Source: Kappaphycus alvarezii
Taxonomy: Eukaryota; Rhodophyta; Florideophyceae; Gigartinales; Solieriaceae
DNA: 64,000 bases
Direction: 5' to 3'
Assembly (NCBI GenBank): GCA_002205965.3
Contig: NADL03000752.1
Location: 186,001-250,000 of the forward strand
Position numbers and translations under genes: made by a program. Within the stretch, counting starts at the first letter, position 1, and each line of letters begins with the position of its first letter. A model generated the notes under the pieces. It saw only the letters and a list, made by a program, of their open reading frames with translations, did no database searches and was not told the DNA's origin. This document shows positions 32,201-46,135 of this stretch, in pieces.

Positions 32201-35200
32201 ATTTAAAGTATTTCAGTGATTTACGTGTAAATTTCAGATGACTGAACTTAAAAATTCAGCACTTTTAGTCTAGAATTCCAAATTTCCAAAAATCATAAAT
32301 TTTTGGAGGTCCCCACCAAATCTGCTGAACATCAAGTTTTTTGCCATTTCCTGAGCATGAAAGGTGTTATTCAGAACCAGAATGTTAATGCGCATAATAA
32401 TCGAGCTTTTAAGATATAAGGTTTGAGTAAAAACAAGATATAATATACATAAGGATAGTGCAGTCATCAACGGAAGCGTGACTTTCATTCAATACTAATT
32501 ACTCTAATAAACCAAGGAATTGTTTGATAGGAGGTAGTTTAGGGAAATCAGCAGATCAAAAGGAATCAGAAACTACCTTTCGGTCATCTCTTTCCATTAC
32601 ATATCTCATTAAGAAGAAACAAATGATATTTTAGAGATACTTTCGAAACCTAATTTGGTGGTGGAAAAGCTTCCAGTGAATTTATCGACCAAATCGCTAT
32701 GTAATTGTAAAAATAACTACTATAAAACTTACCTAAATCACCGCTACCGTCTTTTAATGGATCGAAACTAACTCCCAGACAGCTGCAAATAATGACTACG
32801 AATGCTGAATTCACTTATCCTGATGAGAAAAACATAGTGAGGATCGCAGAAAGAGGGTACCACTCGCGGGTAAGTACTATCGCCTTTTTCAAAATGGCTA
32901 ATTCCTATCCCTATTGTAATAATGCTCTCATCGAAGAAAAAATTTGAAATAAGATTTTTCGAGAGATTATTTTTCTGTTGGTGCTTGAAAAAACTCTCCG
33001 GCGTCGAAGCTACATGTACGCCTACAGTAATAGTCGCAAAAAACCAGGTTAAGGTTTAATTGGTCAAAATCAAGGAATCGTTGCTTAAGTATTGCGCAAG
33101 GTGCAATTAGAATATATATCGTGGCGAATATATCCTCGCTCCAGAAGGTCTAGGCGAAATCCTAAATCGAAATCTAAATTTTTGTCAAAATATAAATGCA
33201 GGTCGATGCAGAGCAGCGATAAAGGGACTATGCTTGTATCAAAGAAATAAATATATCATGCTGAGACAGAATGAATTCATAGAAAATGCAGTATCTTTTC
33301 GATTTATGGCCGGAATTGAAGATTATGCGGCGGAAGGATTTTTGATGCAGTAGTGAAAATATGCTGCAATCGTGCATAAAATTAACAAGATCGTACTGCG
33401 CTGTACCATACTGCACATGACGAAACTGTCAGGACTGTAGACGCCGAAAACCCATATTAACTCTACCTTTGTGCCATTTGAAGTCCTAAAGTAAAGTTAT
33501 TTTGCACCTGCTAATATTTACTTTTTTAGGGGTATATATTTTCTCTACTCTAAGCAAAAATACATAGTGTATTTCCAGACTCGCTGCTGAAGTCGCTTGT
33601 CTTCCTTTTCTACTATACACTTTGAATTTTCGCGAAAGTAAAGGACAGGTCAGTAACGCATAGTAAAATGTAAAATTCTACTCAAAATAGTCTTTTGCGC
33701 GATGGAATCTTCAATATAATGTATTTTTACAATATCAGGTGCTTGATAATTTACATCTTAATCTTTTGGAAAAGTCTGTTTTATCAAAAATGAATTAACA
33801 AACTGTAATGTGTTCATAAATGGTGAAACTCCTAATATTTATTAAAACTTTGACAGTGGTGCGCAAATATTAACCAAATTCACAGTATACAGCGCATAAA
33901 AATACAAAATCCTCGCACATAAAAAGGGCCAAAGAAACCCAGAATTTGGGGTCCTTTCTGGGGTACAATGGTAAATCCAACAATTTTACCTTGTTGCCCC
34001 AATTTGAGGGCTTCCTGCGTACTAACCATAGCTATGTGTGAGAAAAGGCCTCCGCGAAAATCTGCAGCATACTACCTCCCACATATAAAATGGCTCATTG
34101 TCCCGCCAAGGGGGCCAAACCCCTGCATTTACTTGTTGACGCCGCTTTCGGGCGTCATTACGAACTCAAAGATAAGTTATTTCTACCCAATACGGGAGAG
34201 CCTAGGCGGAGAAAGTGACATTCCTTACCTCCTTCGCGTTCTTTCTGTGAACAAGGGCCCGCTAAAGCGATATTCGGAATAAGTAAATTTGATTTGGAAC
34301 ACTTTGATGACATATAAAAACGTTTCAATCGTTCATTAGAGCGAAATTTTGCAGCGGAGAAGTATATTAAGAGAAGTCACTCTTTCATAGAATGTGTTAT
34401 TCAAAAATCTAATTGTTCTAAAAATTTGAGCTCAATAGGACTTCATAACGCAGATTTCTGAAATAAAACATCCTCGTTTGAAATATTTATCGCTAGCTAC
34501 ATTCGATTAATGTCAGATGAAGTCAATATAAATCAAACAGGGTGCCAGGCTCAGAAATACTCACACGGTGCTCTCCCAGATGAAGCTATGTCTTCAGAAA
34601 CTATTCATAAGCAAGTCACAACTAATATAACGTTCCAACTGTCATATAACACTGCAGGGTCGTTGAATTAATGCCAGGAGTATTTTAACAAGAGGTTTGG
34701 ACATTATTGGTTCAATGTTGGGCTTCCGGTTCTTCGAAATGGCGTAGAAATATTTTGAGGGTCCAGGAAGCCAGATCAGTTTCATTTTCGCTGCATTTCA
34801 TGGCTTTTGAATGCTGCGGTGGTATCAATCCACAGACGGTAGAAAAGATAGAGGCGTAGAGTTTGCAAGTTGTTCTCGTTATGCTTGATGGATATTGCAG
34901 TCCTGAAATTTTACAGCATGGTAACACAAGTAGATACAGTCTAATTCAACTGTACTATTATTAAACGTAACAATCAGTACAGTAATATAATATTGTATAT
35001 ATTTAATAATATAATAATAATAATAATTGTGAGAGTAACACAAATAGTGAAAGGCGTGATTCAGTTTCATTGTAAAGGGATGTAGTAAGGATGATTCAAA
35101 TGATGTGCAGTATTTCAATGCAAGTCATAGACACAGGATGAAATGGTCGTATTGATGTATTGGCAGCTACTTGAATGAGTTCGGATGCTTACAAGCTGAG

Positions 35201-37482
35201 ATCCTCATCCATTAAATTTCAGCAAATGAAAAGTTTTCATAAGAAAATGGTGAGCAAAACGCAGAAAAAACGTTCATGATCCGTTTCCGCGAATTTTCCA
35301 AACAAATGGGTAGTTCCGGCCGATAAATGTTTTCAAGACATACATGGGTTTATTCCATGAAAATTACAACGAAGAAAACGAAAATAGCGTTTAAAACGTC
35401 TAGACTTTGTTCGAGAATCGCCAATTTTGAAGCGACTGTCATTATCGAGAACTATTCCGGCCATATGTGCTCAATATAGAACATTGTGGGCACCAAATAT
35501 AATTTTTTAGAGTCTACTTACGATTTTATTTGCTTGAGTCTGACCAACTGCCACGTGCTGTGCAGTTATTTGCGAGTCGATGATGTTTGAATATGTACCA
35601 CAGAATTCAAAATCTTTGCAACAGGTTCGGGCAGGCTTAGCGAAAAAAATTTCTTTGCATAGAGAAAATTGTGGCGGGAAGCAACGTCGTCGTTTGACCA
35701 TGCAGTTCCGCTTCAGTACCGTGATTGACCAGAATTCCACTCAATCATCCTTATTTTGTGTAAAAGCCTTACTGTATTCCAGTATTTTTGTCTTTTTCTG
35801 TAGTAGTGTTTTTATTTTTCGAATCATATTACAAAGGTTTTTGAAATAGTCTTTTTTGAGAACTTCTCAAGACATTTTTATATAATTTTTTTGAGCCTTC
35901 ATAGACTGATTTAAGAACACAAAAATGCTTGATGCCATAGAATACCCTTCTCCAAAATTTTCGATACACCCCCAAAATTATGATGATAACTGGAAGCTAA
36001 ATATAATGTTCCAACTGCAAGAATCTTGGTGAGACTTGATAAATCTTGGAAGATGACAAATAAAAGTCAAATTTAATGTTTATACGGTATGAATTTTCAT
36101 CATCACATGATTAACGCTGATGTCTATCGTACACATGTACTTCCCTCCGTGAAAGGTCTTCGCTTTCCCTTACGTACCCAGTTGTAATTATAGACCGACG
36201 TTCATATTGAAACTGACTGCCCCCATCAGACTAGCTCTCTTCGCATTGAATACTTAGGCTGTATATTATCTATGCCCTCAACTGAATAAAAGTGATAAGG
36301 TTTTACTTTTGAAACAGAAAGGGGCTAAACTCCTATCTTGCAGGACTCGCTGGAGTACTTTTGCCATTGCCTTCATACTAAAACATTCATTACACTATGG
36401 AGCGTCAGGATAATAATCCTGATAGATTACTCTAAATAAATCACTTTAAACGAAAGAAGCACTGCAAAAATTAAAACAAATAGGCTCAATGAATTTTGAG
36501 CTCTCAGAAACTATGAAATAATCACATAATTAGGTGGATAGAAGTAAAATGCAGAAAAAACAGCAATTATATTCAGGGTAGCATTTAGGGTCATAGGACA
36601 TCAAAATTTTATTGTATATCTATTTGAACAAAAAGTTATGCATATTAGGTACGACAAACGTGGCCGGCAAGAACGTTCAGAGTCCACTTTTGCACCTATT
36701 TAAACAGATTATCAGACAATTTCCGTCCTTCAGGCTCCCAAAATTGCTCTAAGCATTCTCTTAAGACCCCTGTATCGTAAAGTGTAAATTTTTTACATAA
36801 AATAACTCAAAAAGTACGCCGTAAAGGTTTTGTGTTCAATTAAAGTCTACCGAGAGCAATGGAAAATTCATAACGATAATTAGTTGACCATAAATCCAGT
36901 CCTCTGTATACCAAGCTGCATGAGTTCGGACATTGTTCTACTGCTATGTCCAGTTAACGGGAATGTAGTCGTCCTTTCTCGATAAAAATCCATTTTGACG
37001 CAAATAAAGGCAGCAAATAGAGTCCAGGCGTCCAATAATATAAGTCAATTATGTATTTCTATGCCAATAAAAACAAGACCAAACAATAAAACTGATTTCT
37101 CCGTGCTGTGGCTTCAATAAGGAAGCCTCTTCTGTCCTAAAATTATTCCAATTCCATTTTATTCAATCAGAGTCGTCGCAATTGAAACACGTTTTTCAAA
37201 AAAGCACAAATTTCCAAAATCGAGACAAAGTATGTGCATGCCCTCGATTACACCGTATGTATGCAGTTCAATGCCGAGTAGTGGAAGGTAAAGTACTCTT
37301 ATTGCCTGATTATGCAAAATCGCGCAGACAATGGGAGATGCATGTCTTTTGATTGCTGAAACCGGGAGTTGCAGCGGTTCATGGATCGTTCTGGAGCTGG
37401 TAGTCGAAATTTTGGTAGATTAGAGAAAAATCCGTTCATCTTAGACAGTCACTTTGCTCTGTTTTTCGTTTATGTTTTTCTG
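29204..37482. other. AT-rich desert, no gene recognised
   Basis: More than 8 kb without a supportable gene, RNA or transposon. The most coding-like frames are 31521-31778 (+, 85 codons) and 33968-34282 (+, 104 codons, in a slightly GC-richer patch); neither has a known domain. An (ATAATA)n-like tract lies near 35000-35030. Confidence 0.5.
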
Positions 37483-38781
37483 TTAGCTTCCAGGTTCTCG
37501 AGGTAGGCTGCAAAGACCTTTCTGGATTTGTTGAGCTGTTGGTCGATTGCATCGGTTCTCCTTCCCGTTGTACATAGCTGTCCGGCTTTTTTGCCTACTT
37601 CCGTGGTCAGTTGCTTCCCACGAGGCACGAGGAATAGTTACTTTGAATTTGAAGTGGGGGGAGAACAGCATGGCGTAGATATTTCTGGTGTTCGCGGGCA
37701 TCCATTGGATTTTCCTGCTTGATTTTCCATGACCCCACAAAACACCTCAATGAATATTGTCGACGAGGTAACTATACGAGGACAGAATTACCTAATTCAG
37801 AGGTTGGATATTTCTTATTTTCTGAGGAGAGCGGAATAAACAGGGACCTTTATTTGAAGATTTAAATGTTTCTGCTAAGAGAATAAAACCAGCAAGGGCT
37901 TATCCGATGCCTATTCCAGCAAAAAGGGCGGAAGAAAGTTCGAATTACCCCAATGAAAGATTAGAAAGCTGAGAAAGCAACGGGTTGAAAAAATCCCGGT
38001 GTAAGCGATGTGCGCACAGAAAGCGTCGACGAAAGCGACGAATTCTCGAAGTGAGCGTTGTTGAGTAACACCAATAGCGCAGAAACAGCTGGGACCCCTC
38101 ACTTGCTGCGAAAGACACAGCACTGGTTGAGTGAAGCAGAGTAAGCCGAGCATTGCTGAGAGTGATTGAGGAGGAGTGCTTCATTGAAAGCCTTTCCCAA
38201 ATTGATCTAATGTGCGGTGCGGGCGAGGGATGACAATTCTACCAGAGCGGAAAAAACCAAAATCGACACAACTAGGGCTCTTTAGCGAGGACGGGCGAGC
38301 TATAAGACCCTCTTAGCCCTGATGCCTCGACGTCTGAGCCCCGCCTGGCCCGTGCGCCAAGCAATGTGGAACAAATAATAATAATAAACGTATGGCATTA
38401 GTAAGAGAGACCAATCGTAAAGGTTGAAAGAGGGAGAAAAGAAGGATGGTTGACAGTACGTTGCAGTGATGCTTTCTGATGGCGCTGAAATCAATAAGCA
38501 GATTTTTTTAAAACGAGCAGATTTTTTTAAAACGAGCAGCGTACTACAGGAGGAATCTGGGCGGATTTATTTGAAAGATATGGTTGGTTGTGGCCCGGAT
38601 TATCCTGGAGGGTGCACATCAGTACCTCTCAATTCTCCCTAAATCCCGGCTCAATGCCGCCCAGCAGACAAGTTGCGTTGGACATTATTGCCGCGGCAGC
38701 GCGGCTTTGGGTAAACAAAGCTTGGACCTGGCCATAGGTCTCCATGGCCCTAACGGCCACGTTCCGCGCGACATCGGATAG
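37483..38781. other. GC-richer island in the AT-rich block
   Basis: Composition rises over about 1.3 kb. Frames include 37483-37740 (-, 85 codons, basic), 37911-38184 (-) and 38584-38781 (+). On the minus strand 38280-38310 reads GGGTCTTATAGCTCGCCC, a TATA-like signal, followed by a C/T-rich leader, which could be the remnant of an LTR or a host promoter. No family is recognised. Confidence 0.3.
38498..38535. repeat. Two tandem 19-bp units
   Basis: GCAGATTTTTTTAAAACGA at 38498-38516 is repeated exactly at 38517-38535. A recent local duplication in an otherwise unassigned stretch. Confidence 0.95.
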
Positions 38782-41700
38782 CATCCCATAGGCGTCTGGG
38801 TGCCAACCTCCAAGAGTGGATATAGTGATATGTACTAAACTTCTTACACAGATATTTTCCCATAAAATCTAGTATCTAATTATGTTCAACGAAAATGTTT
38901 TTCCTACAACCCTAGAGTCGTACTTGGTACTAAAAACGTGTTTTGCCATGATTTCTGAAGCAAAATCCAAACGAACACTCTCAGTAGCCTTTTGGAAGCT
39001 GTAATATTCTCGCAATGTTATAATTCATTGTTCTATACTGTTTTCGATGGCCATACTCAGAATAAAGTTGATATTTTGGTGTTCGGATATTTTAATTTGG
39101 AGGACAATTTATTTTCGGATGTGGATTAGAAGGCCTGAGTGTTCAGCATTTTATTCGTGGTGAGAGGGTATCTATTTTCATTTCAAAGCACAATTTACCT
39201 TGGGAAGTATTACTGTTATGTACGACTAGTAGTTTTACCTCGGCAGTTTTATAATAAAAATTATAGATTTTTCAGGTCTTTACTAGTATTATTAGTCGTG
39301 AAGTTTGAGTCGTAGTTTATTTCCTTTTTCTGCTTGAAATGCGTAGAATTTTTATTAAATTACAAATCTTAACGCCGCCGTAGTGCCTTTAACTTATTTT
39401 ACCTCGTTTTCGGGCTAAGTGGAACATATTTTCTTCCTCTTTCTGGTGGCCGCCATGCAATTGCATTAATTCATCACTTTGCTGTGCAAGTATTTTCCCT
39501 TTATAAACACACAAATATATAAAATGTGTAAATACACTACCGTACATTATAAATATATTATTATTATTTAATTCATTATCATAGTATATGATAATGATAA
39601 ATACGCAACTGCAGTTACCTTGTAAAAAATTGAAAGTTCCAGATAGATGTAGAACCATTCTCATCAACAGAGAGAGGAGGAATATATTTTCTTCTTCACG
39701 TGAGGAGACCAAAAAATAAAGACATAATCTTTACAACGTGCCCATTTAAGACTCAAAAATATGATCGGTTCCAAAAACTCCTCCTCATGTCTCTTTCGAG
39801 CAATTAATTTTCTCTAACATACAGTAGTACATTCACTTTTCGTTTTTGAGAACTTCTTCATGTGTAGAACGAATGATGCAGAGAAGGCTCTCCAAACGTT
39901 TTGCAATCCGAAGGGGAGCGCGTTTGGTGTCTACCATAGATCTTTCTCGGTAGACTAATTGCCAATAGAATTGGTTAAATGGTACGATATAAATAACAGT
40001 AATATTTTTTGTTAAATTTTTGAAGAGAAAAGCCAGAAGAGACTGCTCCTGAATCCCTGATCGCTAAATTGGATAAAACATGAGTGGTGCTCCCGCATGG
40101 ATTTATTTCCTATGTGACAGGGTGTGCTTAAACGATACAGCTTCGTTCAGGCTTCTCCATGAAGCAGTGTAGTAAATTCGGAGTTCAGTTATACACAGAA
40201 AACACATGGCTCAAACTGATTCAATCTTTAGTTCACAGGTGTTCGTTATGACTAACTTTAGTATAAAGATGAATAAATACGGCTTCAGTTACTCTGAACT
40301 TAAGCTGCTATGCGACATCATGAATAAAGAAGTAACTAACGTCGATAAAGGTAACATTGAGTAAGTCCTCGGCGCTCCTCCACCGAGAAGAGTGACTAAG
40401 TTAATGACCTTCCTCGAAGTGGCTCGACACTAACGACGATTCATTGGGAGCCTTGCTTCGAGCTCTGAAATTTTGCGTGCTGCAGACACGGTAAGAGGAG
40501 ATTCATGTGAATGGAGAATATATCCAGAGCTTTCAAATTTTGGTAAGAAATATTTGATTTACTCTATCGTACTACCACAAATTAAAGGGCAGTTGTAATG
40601 TAATATTAAACCATCTTACAGAGGCATTGACTTTGACTTTAACTCCCTTAGAACTAATAAGTTTGGACAATAAACTGTGAGAATCTGATCTTTTTGTACA
40701 TTACAAGGGTCCGCAGGAACATGATAAGCACGCCATTTTAAATATTGATATCGAAATGTACACCCGCAGTACCTAAACTCTAACTCTTCTGAGCACTGAA
40801 ACCTAATATGGAAATAATACCAATTTTCTACTCATTTAAAAAATTATTGCTCTAAAAAACCTCACGGAAGGCCAAAATTTTGCATAGAATCGTATTTAAT
40901 CCTTTTAGTTCATAGTAAGGGCGTAATATGGCCATTTTTCAGAGCGCCTTCACATTTGAATGCCTTAGATGAGGTTCAGCGAGAACTTACAGTTATTAAA
41001 TAAAGATACTATTGGATACACGAGAATATGAAAGGGAAATAAAAGCAATAAAGAAAACTTATATTGAGGGAAAAATTTTCCTTCAGCTTCTGCAGTTTAA
41101 GTACAAAAATTTACCTTTTGAAATGCGAATGAATTCACATTGACTTACTAATAACTCAATAGGGCCATATTAAGTACTTTTTAACGAACTGTACCCGATC
41201 ATCTCGCCACCTAACTTTTCCGCTTACATTCTTCCCATGAGCGGACTGATGCTGCTCAAAAGTATAATTAGTACCCAGTTCATCGACTAGTAGTTATTTT
41301 TTACTGAAGATTTCATCCCTATAAAGTACGATGATAAGCATACGTTAAATTAGACGTTGTATGTCGGTTTGGAGATTCCGTAATACATAATTTTTCGTTA
41401 TTAGAGCTCCAAATACTGCAATTTTTCTTCAAAAAATGATACTTTGAAATTACAGGGCCATCTTGGTCGCCTTTACTTATATCAAAGATAGTATATTTTC
41501 AGATGAATTTACGACTAAAATATGTTACTGCTCAAAGGTTAGAACGTAAATAAATTTTGCATGCTACGTTCCAATGATACTTTTATGCTAAATTGCTACA
41601 ATATGTTACCGGAGGCTTATTCTTTGCTGTAAACGGAGGTATAAATGACTTTAAATTAAAATTTCGGAATGAAAATGTGCCGACAAACATAAAAAGGAAA

Positions 41701-43770
41701 AAGGAGTACACCACTGTAAGGAGGAATATGTTAATATTACATGATTTCCTGCTCATTCCTCAGATTCGAGAATTGTTGAACACTTGTGTCAAATAATTTC
41801 GGGAGATTTCAATATACAGTACAGGGCCTCGCACCAAAATAATCCTGTGTAACAAAAAATAAGACAGTTGTCACATTTCGATGAGGGCTCTCAGATATTT
41901 AATCTCCGAGGACAACATTTACTACACTCAAAGTTCTCATTAAAAACTTTTTTGCAAGAAAAGAGACTACTATAACGCTTACATTCAACGAGGGATCGAC
42001 TTTGTTAAGAATCACATGGAATTAAATGTAGCAGCACTGGGACCTAAATGTTTGCATTGCACGAGAAATAAATTTGACTAGCACATGAAATTTTGCTGAT
42101 AAGAAATGGTAGTCATTTGATACACCATAATGGTAGCCCTTTTGAGATCTGCCCATCTCTATAAATCGAGACGCCTCGAAAGCTGGCCATTATTAACCTT
42201 GAATAAGGATAGATAACAGGGCCCCATTCCCACTGTCTAAGCCTAATTTGTATTTCAACGGAGCAAAATAGCTCCAAATACACCATCCTGCAGCCCCTAA
42301 AGTTTTCGACCCAGTACAGAATTAATAAAAGCTCATCCTTGGAGGAATTTCACGAAAGATAACGAAGACAATAAAAACGAAATACAATTAGGGAGTAATA
42401 GAAATGAGATTAAGCATTAAGGATTCATTTAAAGATTTAAAGTCAGTACTGAAGAACTACTGCGGTGTTTTACCTCCATGAAAAGAAAGTAAGTTTAGAT
42501 AAAAGGATATATACCGCACTCCTGCAATCAGGAAAAGTTGCAAGATTTATTTAAAGAATTAGGCTATTGAATAAAGTTACAAAAATGAAATAGAGCCGTT
42601 TGGGTTTACGAAAATGGTCTAAACTGTAAGAAATAGGCTTTTAAACCTGTAAATGGTATTTTTAGGAAGAAATACCCTGAAATTTTCAAAGGGACGATGT
42701 GAAAGTAAAATTATGATAATTTGGGCTTTTAACCAGAAATGGGACATATACTCTCATGACCTGAAATAAAGAGCGTAATATGTTGAATTGTATGGAAATT
42801 TTAATAATGAATCTATACACAGCTGGAGATCAACAAGGTTCTACGTTTCAGGCATAGACAACCAAGACATTGAAACATTTTTTAAAAAAATAGGAATACC
42901 GGCAGCACAAATACGTTTTTATATAGTTTAGCGAAAGTTTTCTGCAGAATTATAATTTTTGTAGGGTCATAAATAAAGACAAAGGTGGAAACACAAGCCA
43001 TTATTTCACTTTTGGTTTATTTTAGCCCTAATTTATTCTTTTTATCGATCCTAAAATATCAACACATCACCCTTTTAATTTATTTGACCAGTGTTTTGAG
43101 AAAGTTCTCTGAAATCGTCGACGAACACTCCATTATGGACTAATTTAGCTGGTGAACAGAGCAAAATACCTTCCATCCCTTTTGAAGACCATCATAATAA
43201 TGCTTCATATTTTCTCAGGGATGCAAGTCGGGCGTATTTCCATCGCCTGCTAAATCTGCTTTTTGTGCTCAACAATTACATAAGAAGACTGCTCTATTCC
43301 GAAATAGCTCATTATTGCATCTTGTTGTAAACTACGCTGCACTTTGGGTCAAATCATCTAGTTTCAGGACCTTTCGAAATAGATTTGCACCATTCTTGGT
43401 TTCTGGGGCCTCCAGAACGAGCAGGCGGCCAGTAACTTCTCTGACCTTATTTGGCCTGCCGCTCCTCTTTTTCAGTCACATCCTGATGAACTTCTCAAAT
43501 AACTACTATTGACAGATTTGGAGCAACTTATGACCAAAGCAGTGGCTCTCGCTGTCTCATTTGAACAGATGCTAAGAAGTTCATCTCGTGCTTCTCCCTG
43601 TTTTTCAGCTGAGGTTTCCGGAGCGTGTTAATTGTATATTCATTTACTTTTGCTTAGCTCGGGCCAGTTTAAACATTTGAGTATCGCTATTTTCAACGCC
43701 AGGTTTTCCAAACAAAGGGAGTAAATGTGTGGTGATTTAATGTTTGAAAGATATAGAATTTACTTTTGCA
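38782..43770. other. AT-rich, no gene recognised
   Basis: No open frame over 110 codons and no recognisable protein fragment on either strand. A few short inverted A/T motifs only. Confidence 0.5.
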
Positions 43771-44008
43771 AAATACAGTACTGTACAGTACAACTGCATG
43801 CTTACTACACCACCTGCCTACTGGAAGCCCTCGGCATAGCAGCTTCTGGGGTGCCCTATACATACTATACAGTACAGTACAACAGTATAGAATGACTACA
43901 GGGGTACACTAAAATATGTTGAATGGTAAATTGTATTTCTGAAAAATTAAAGACGTTACCGTTCAGTACAGTACTTTAAAATACATTACATTACAGTACA
44001 GTACAGTA
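43771..44008. repeat. CAGTA-rich tract, target of Tc1 element
   Basis: Pentamer motifs at 43776-43792, 43867-43882, 43963-43975 and 43992-44010. The last run, TTACAGTACAGTACAGTACA, is where the Tc1-like element has inserted at a TA. Confidence 0.9.
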
Positions 44009-44160
44009 CAGCGCACGAAATAAAATTAAGGACACCGGACGAGCATACCATATTTTGGAAACCCTTGGGGCACCAGCCTTCATTTACATACTGTTTCGAA
44101 GGGCTTGTTAAACTATATAAAGCTATGTAACCATATAAAAGAAAGTCGTGGTCATGTTAA
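44009..44160. repeat. Left terminal inverted repeat of Tc1 element
   Basis: Matches the reverse complement of 45445-45594 with a handful of substitutions. The outer 30 bases differ only at the fourth base (C against T). Confidence 0.92.
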
Positions 44161-44246
44161 AGTATAGCTAAAAAAGGTATGAGAAGTAACTTAAAGACAC
44201 GAAATATTATATAGTGCAAAAAGTGTTTATTACCATAATCTATTCC

Positions 44247-45239
44247 CTAGTAAGACATTTTGGCTCCTTTCTTCCCCAAAATCTCAATTAGCCGTTTTCG
44301 AATGGACTCGTACAGTTTGTCAATGTATATAGGTTTGACATTACACCAGGAGTCCACAACAGCCTTCGCCAATTCTTTTACACTACTGTATTGCTTCTTC
44401 TCTCCGTAAACGTTCCTCACCAACAGTCCGTAGACATGTTCTATAATTTTAGGTCTGGCTACTTCGCAGCTCAGGCTAAAACATCAACCCTTTTGTCTTT
44501 AGGCCACTTTTTAGTGTAGTTTGGTCGGTGTTGAACAGCATTGCCCTGCTGAAAAATAGTTCCCTAACAAAGTTTCTGCAGCAAATGGTAGCATTTTCTG
44601 TTCCAACATTGCGCAATACTATTTAGAGTCGATCATTACCTTTATGTTTACTAGATCATTCAAACCGTAAAAAGAAATTGCTCCCCAAAGCATTATAGGT
44701 TCACCACTTCTGTGATTTGTAGCAAATACACACAGTGCCTTCCTCAAATCACTCCAGTACGATGGCAGGCCATAGTCACCGTCAAGAGTAATTTATTTAC
44801 GTCAGAAAAGATAATTTTCTTGTAGTAATCTGGGCTATACTTCAGTATCTCTGATGCCCATCGAGCTCGAGCTTTTTATGATGCGGACAGAGCGATGGTG
44901 CCTTATTCATCTTCGTATACACCGAAGGTGGCGTCTCAGGCATTAATTGCTGGACTCTACAAACACCTACAGACGATTGCAGATTCCCTTGAATAATTTT
45001 TGCTGGTGGATTTCCTTTAGATGCTTCTCGGATGAGCGCACGAGTTTAAGTCGGCGAAATCTTTCATGGCCTTTCCAACATTTTTGAACGTCCCCTGCGC
45101 TTCTACTTGTTGATAAAGTTTTCTACTGCCCCTTTGAACGTTCAATTTCCGCCGCTATGTTCCTTATGCTGAGCAGTTGACTTCGGTAAGCCGAAATTTG
45201 GCCTTTCTCAATATCTGTGAGTCTCTTTCCCCGTGACAT
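44247..45239 (-). pseudogene. Tc1-type transposase, frameshifted and interrupted
   Basis: The start at 45239 reads MSRGKRLTDIEKGQISAYRS, then NIAAEIERSKG, the Tc1 N-terminal DNA-binding helix-turn-helix. In the middle, EPIMLWGAISFYGLNDLVNI is the catalytic-core strand before the second Asp. The C-terminus reads VYGLLVRNVYGEKKQYSSV and ends KLYESIRKRLIEILGKKGAK before a TAG. The coding length (993 bp) is about normal for the family. At least a dozen stops and several shifts interrupt it; the catalytic DDE/D residues cannot all be placed. Inactive. Confidence 0.88.
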
Positions 45240-45444
45240 TTAGTGTTGGCTGTTTTTGTTATTGGGGAGACTCATTGAGCGATTCCTGGCCGGATTTATA
45301 TGGGTATGAGTACACCTATATTCGCGCCAAATTTAGCAGCAGTTCTTCGTATTTGGCGGTAGCGAGAGGTGTTTTCTTGAAGCTGTCCAATATATATTTT
45401 CGCGTCCTTAAATTATTTCTCATAACTTTTTTAACTATTACTTT

Positions 45445-45594
45445 AACATGACCACGACTTACTTTGTTATGGTTACATAGCTTTATATAATTTAAAAAGC
45501 CCTTCGAAACGGTATGTAAATGAAGGCTGGTGCCCCAAGGGTTTCGAAAATACGGTATGCTCGTCCGGTGTCCTTAATTTTATTTCGTGCACTG
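45445..45594. repeat. Right terminal inverted repeat of Tc1 element
   Basis: Partner of 44009-44160; outer end reads CAGTGCACGAAATAAAATTA on the minus strand. Confidence 0.92.
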
Positions 45595-45596
45595 TA

Positions 45597-46135
45597 CAGT
45601 AGATGTAATGAGGCTACCTGTGTGTACTTGCCACAGCTGAGTTGTACGCTCTTCTGCGGCAGTATATTGTGCACAACAGTTTGCACCGCGATACAATCCT
45701 CAAAGCGGTACAGTCTATTAAGCAACCTACTGTACGGTACCGTGTTAACCACAGAGATTTCCCTTCACATTTGTCCACCCAGCATTCTAACAAAGTATTG
45801 AGGACCAAAACGTTCGGAACGTGGTCACTACCAACTCTCACTGCAATATTCAAGCCACCCCAGCGCAGGCAACCCTGCAGCATGGCTCACCACCTCAAGC
45901 TCCCCCGGTTTTCAACCCTCCGAAGTTTGGCAGTAAACATTCCCCCTATTTTCCCACTTCCCGAGCCACAAGGTGAGCTTACTCAAGTTCCCCGCATCAG
46001 CCGTAATCCATACCGGCAAGAACGCAGTTCCGAGAAACCCCTCTGGCACCCACCGGCACCCAATGCCGCCCCACAGCCCCCGTTTCCCACGACAAACCCC
46101 TCATCGCAAGTTTCCTATCTCGCAATTCACAACTG
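45597..46135. other. C-rich 3' flank of the GNAT gene
   Basis: The plus strand becomes strongly C-rich (so G-rich on the GNAT sense strand) from about 45850. The 212-codon plus-strand frame here (45642-46280) is Pro/Ser/Thr/Arg-rich and antisense to the acetyltransferase end, so I do not call it. Confidence 0.5.

Larger units (their letters stand above)
44009..45594 (-). mobile_element. Tc1/mariner element with about 150-bp terminal inverted repeats
   Basis: The left end CAGCGCACGAAATAAAATTA (44009 on) is the inverted copy of the right end (...TAATTTTATTTCGTGCACTG, to 45594), and similarity continues for about 150 bases each side (through the block reading TCGTGGTCATGTTAAAG). TA lies directly outside both ends (44007-44008, 45595-45596), the canonical Tc1/mariner target duplication. 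Length 1586 bp is typical. The element sits inside a CAGTA repeat. It encodes one decayed transposase and would depend on a related enzyme in trans. Confidence 0.95.
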
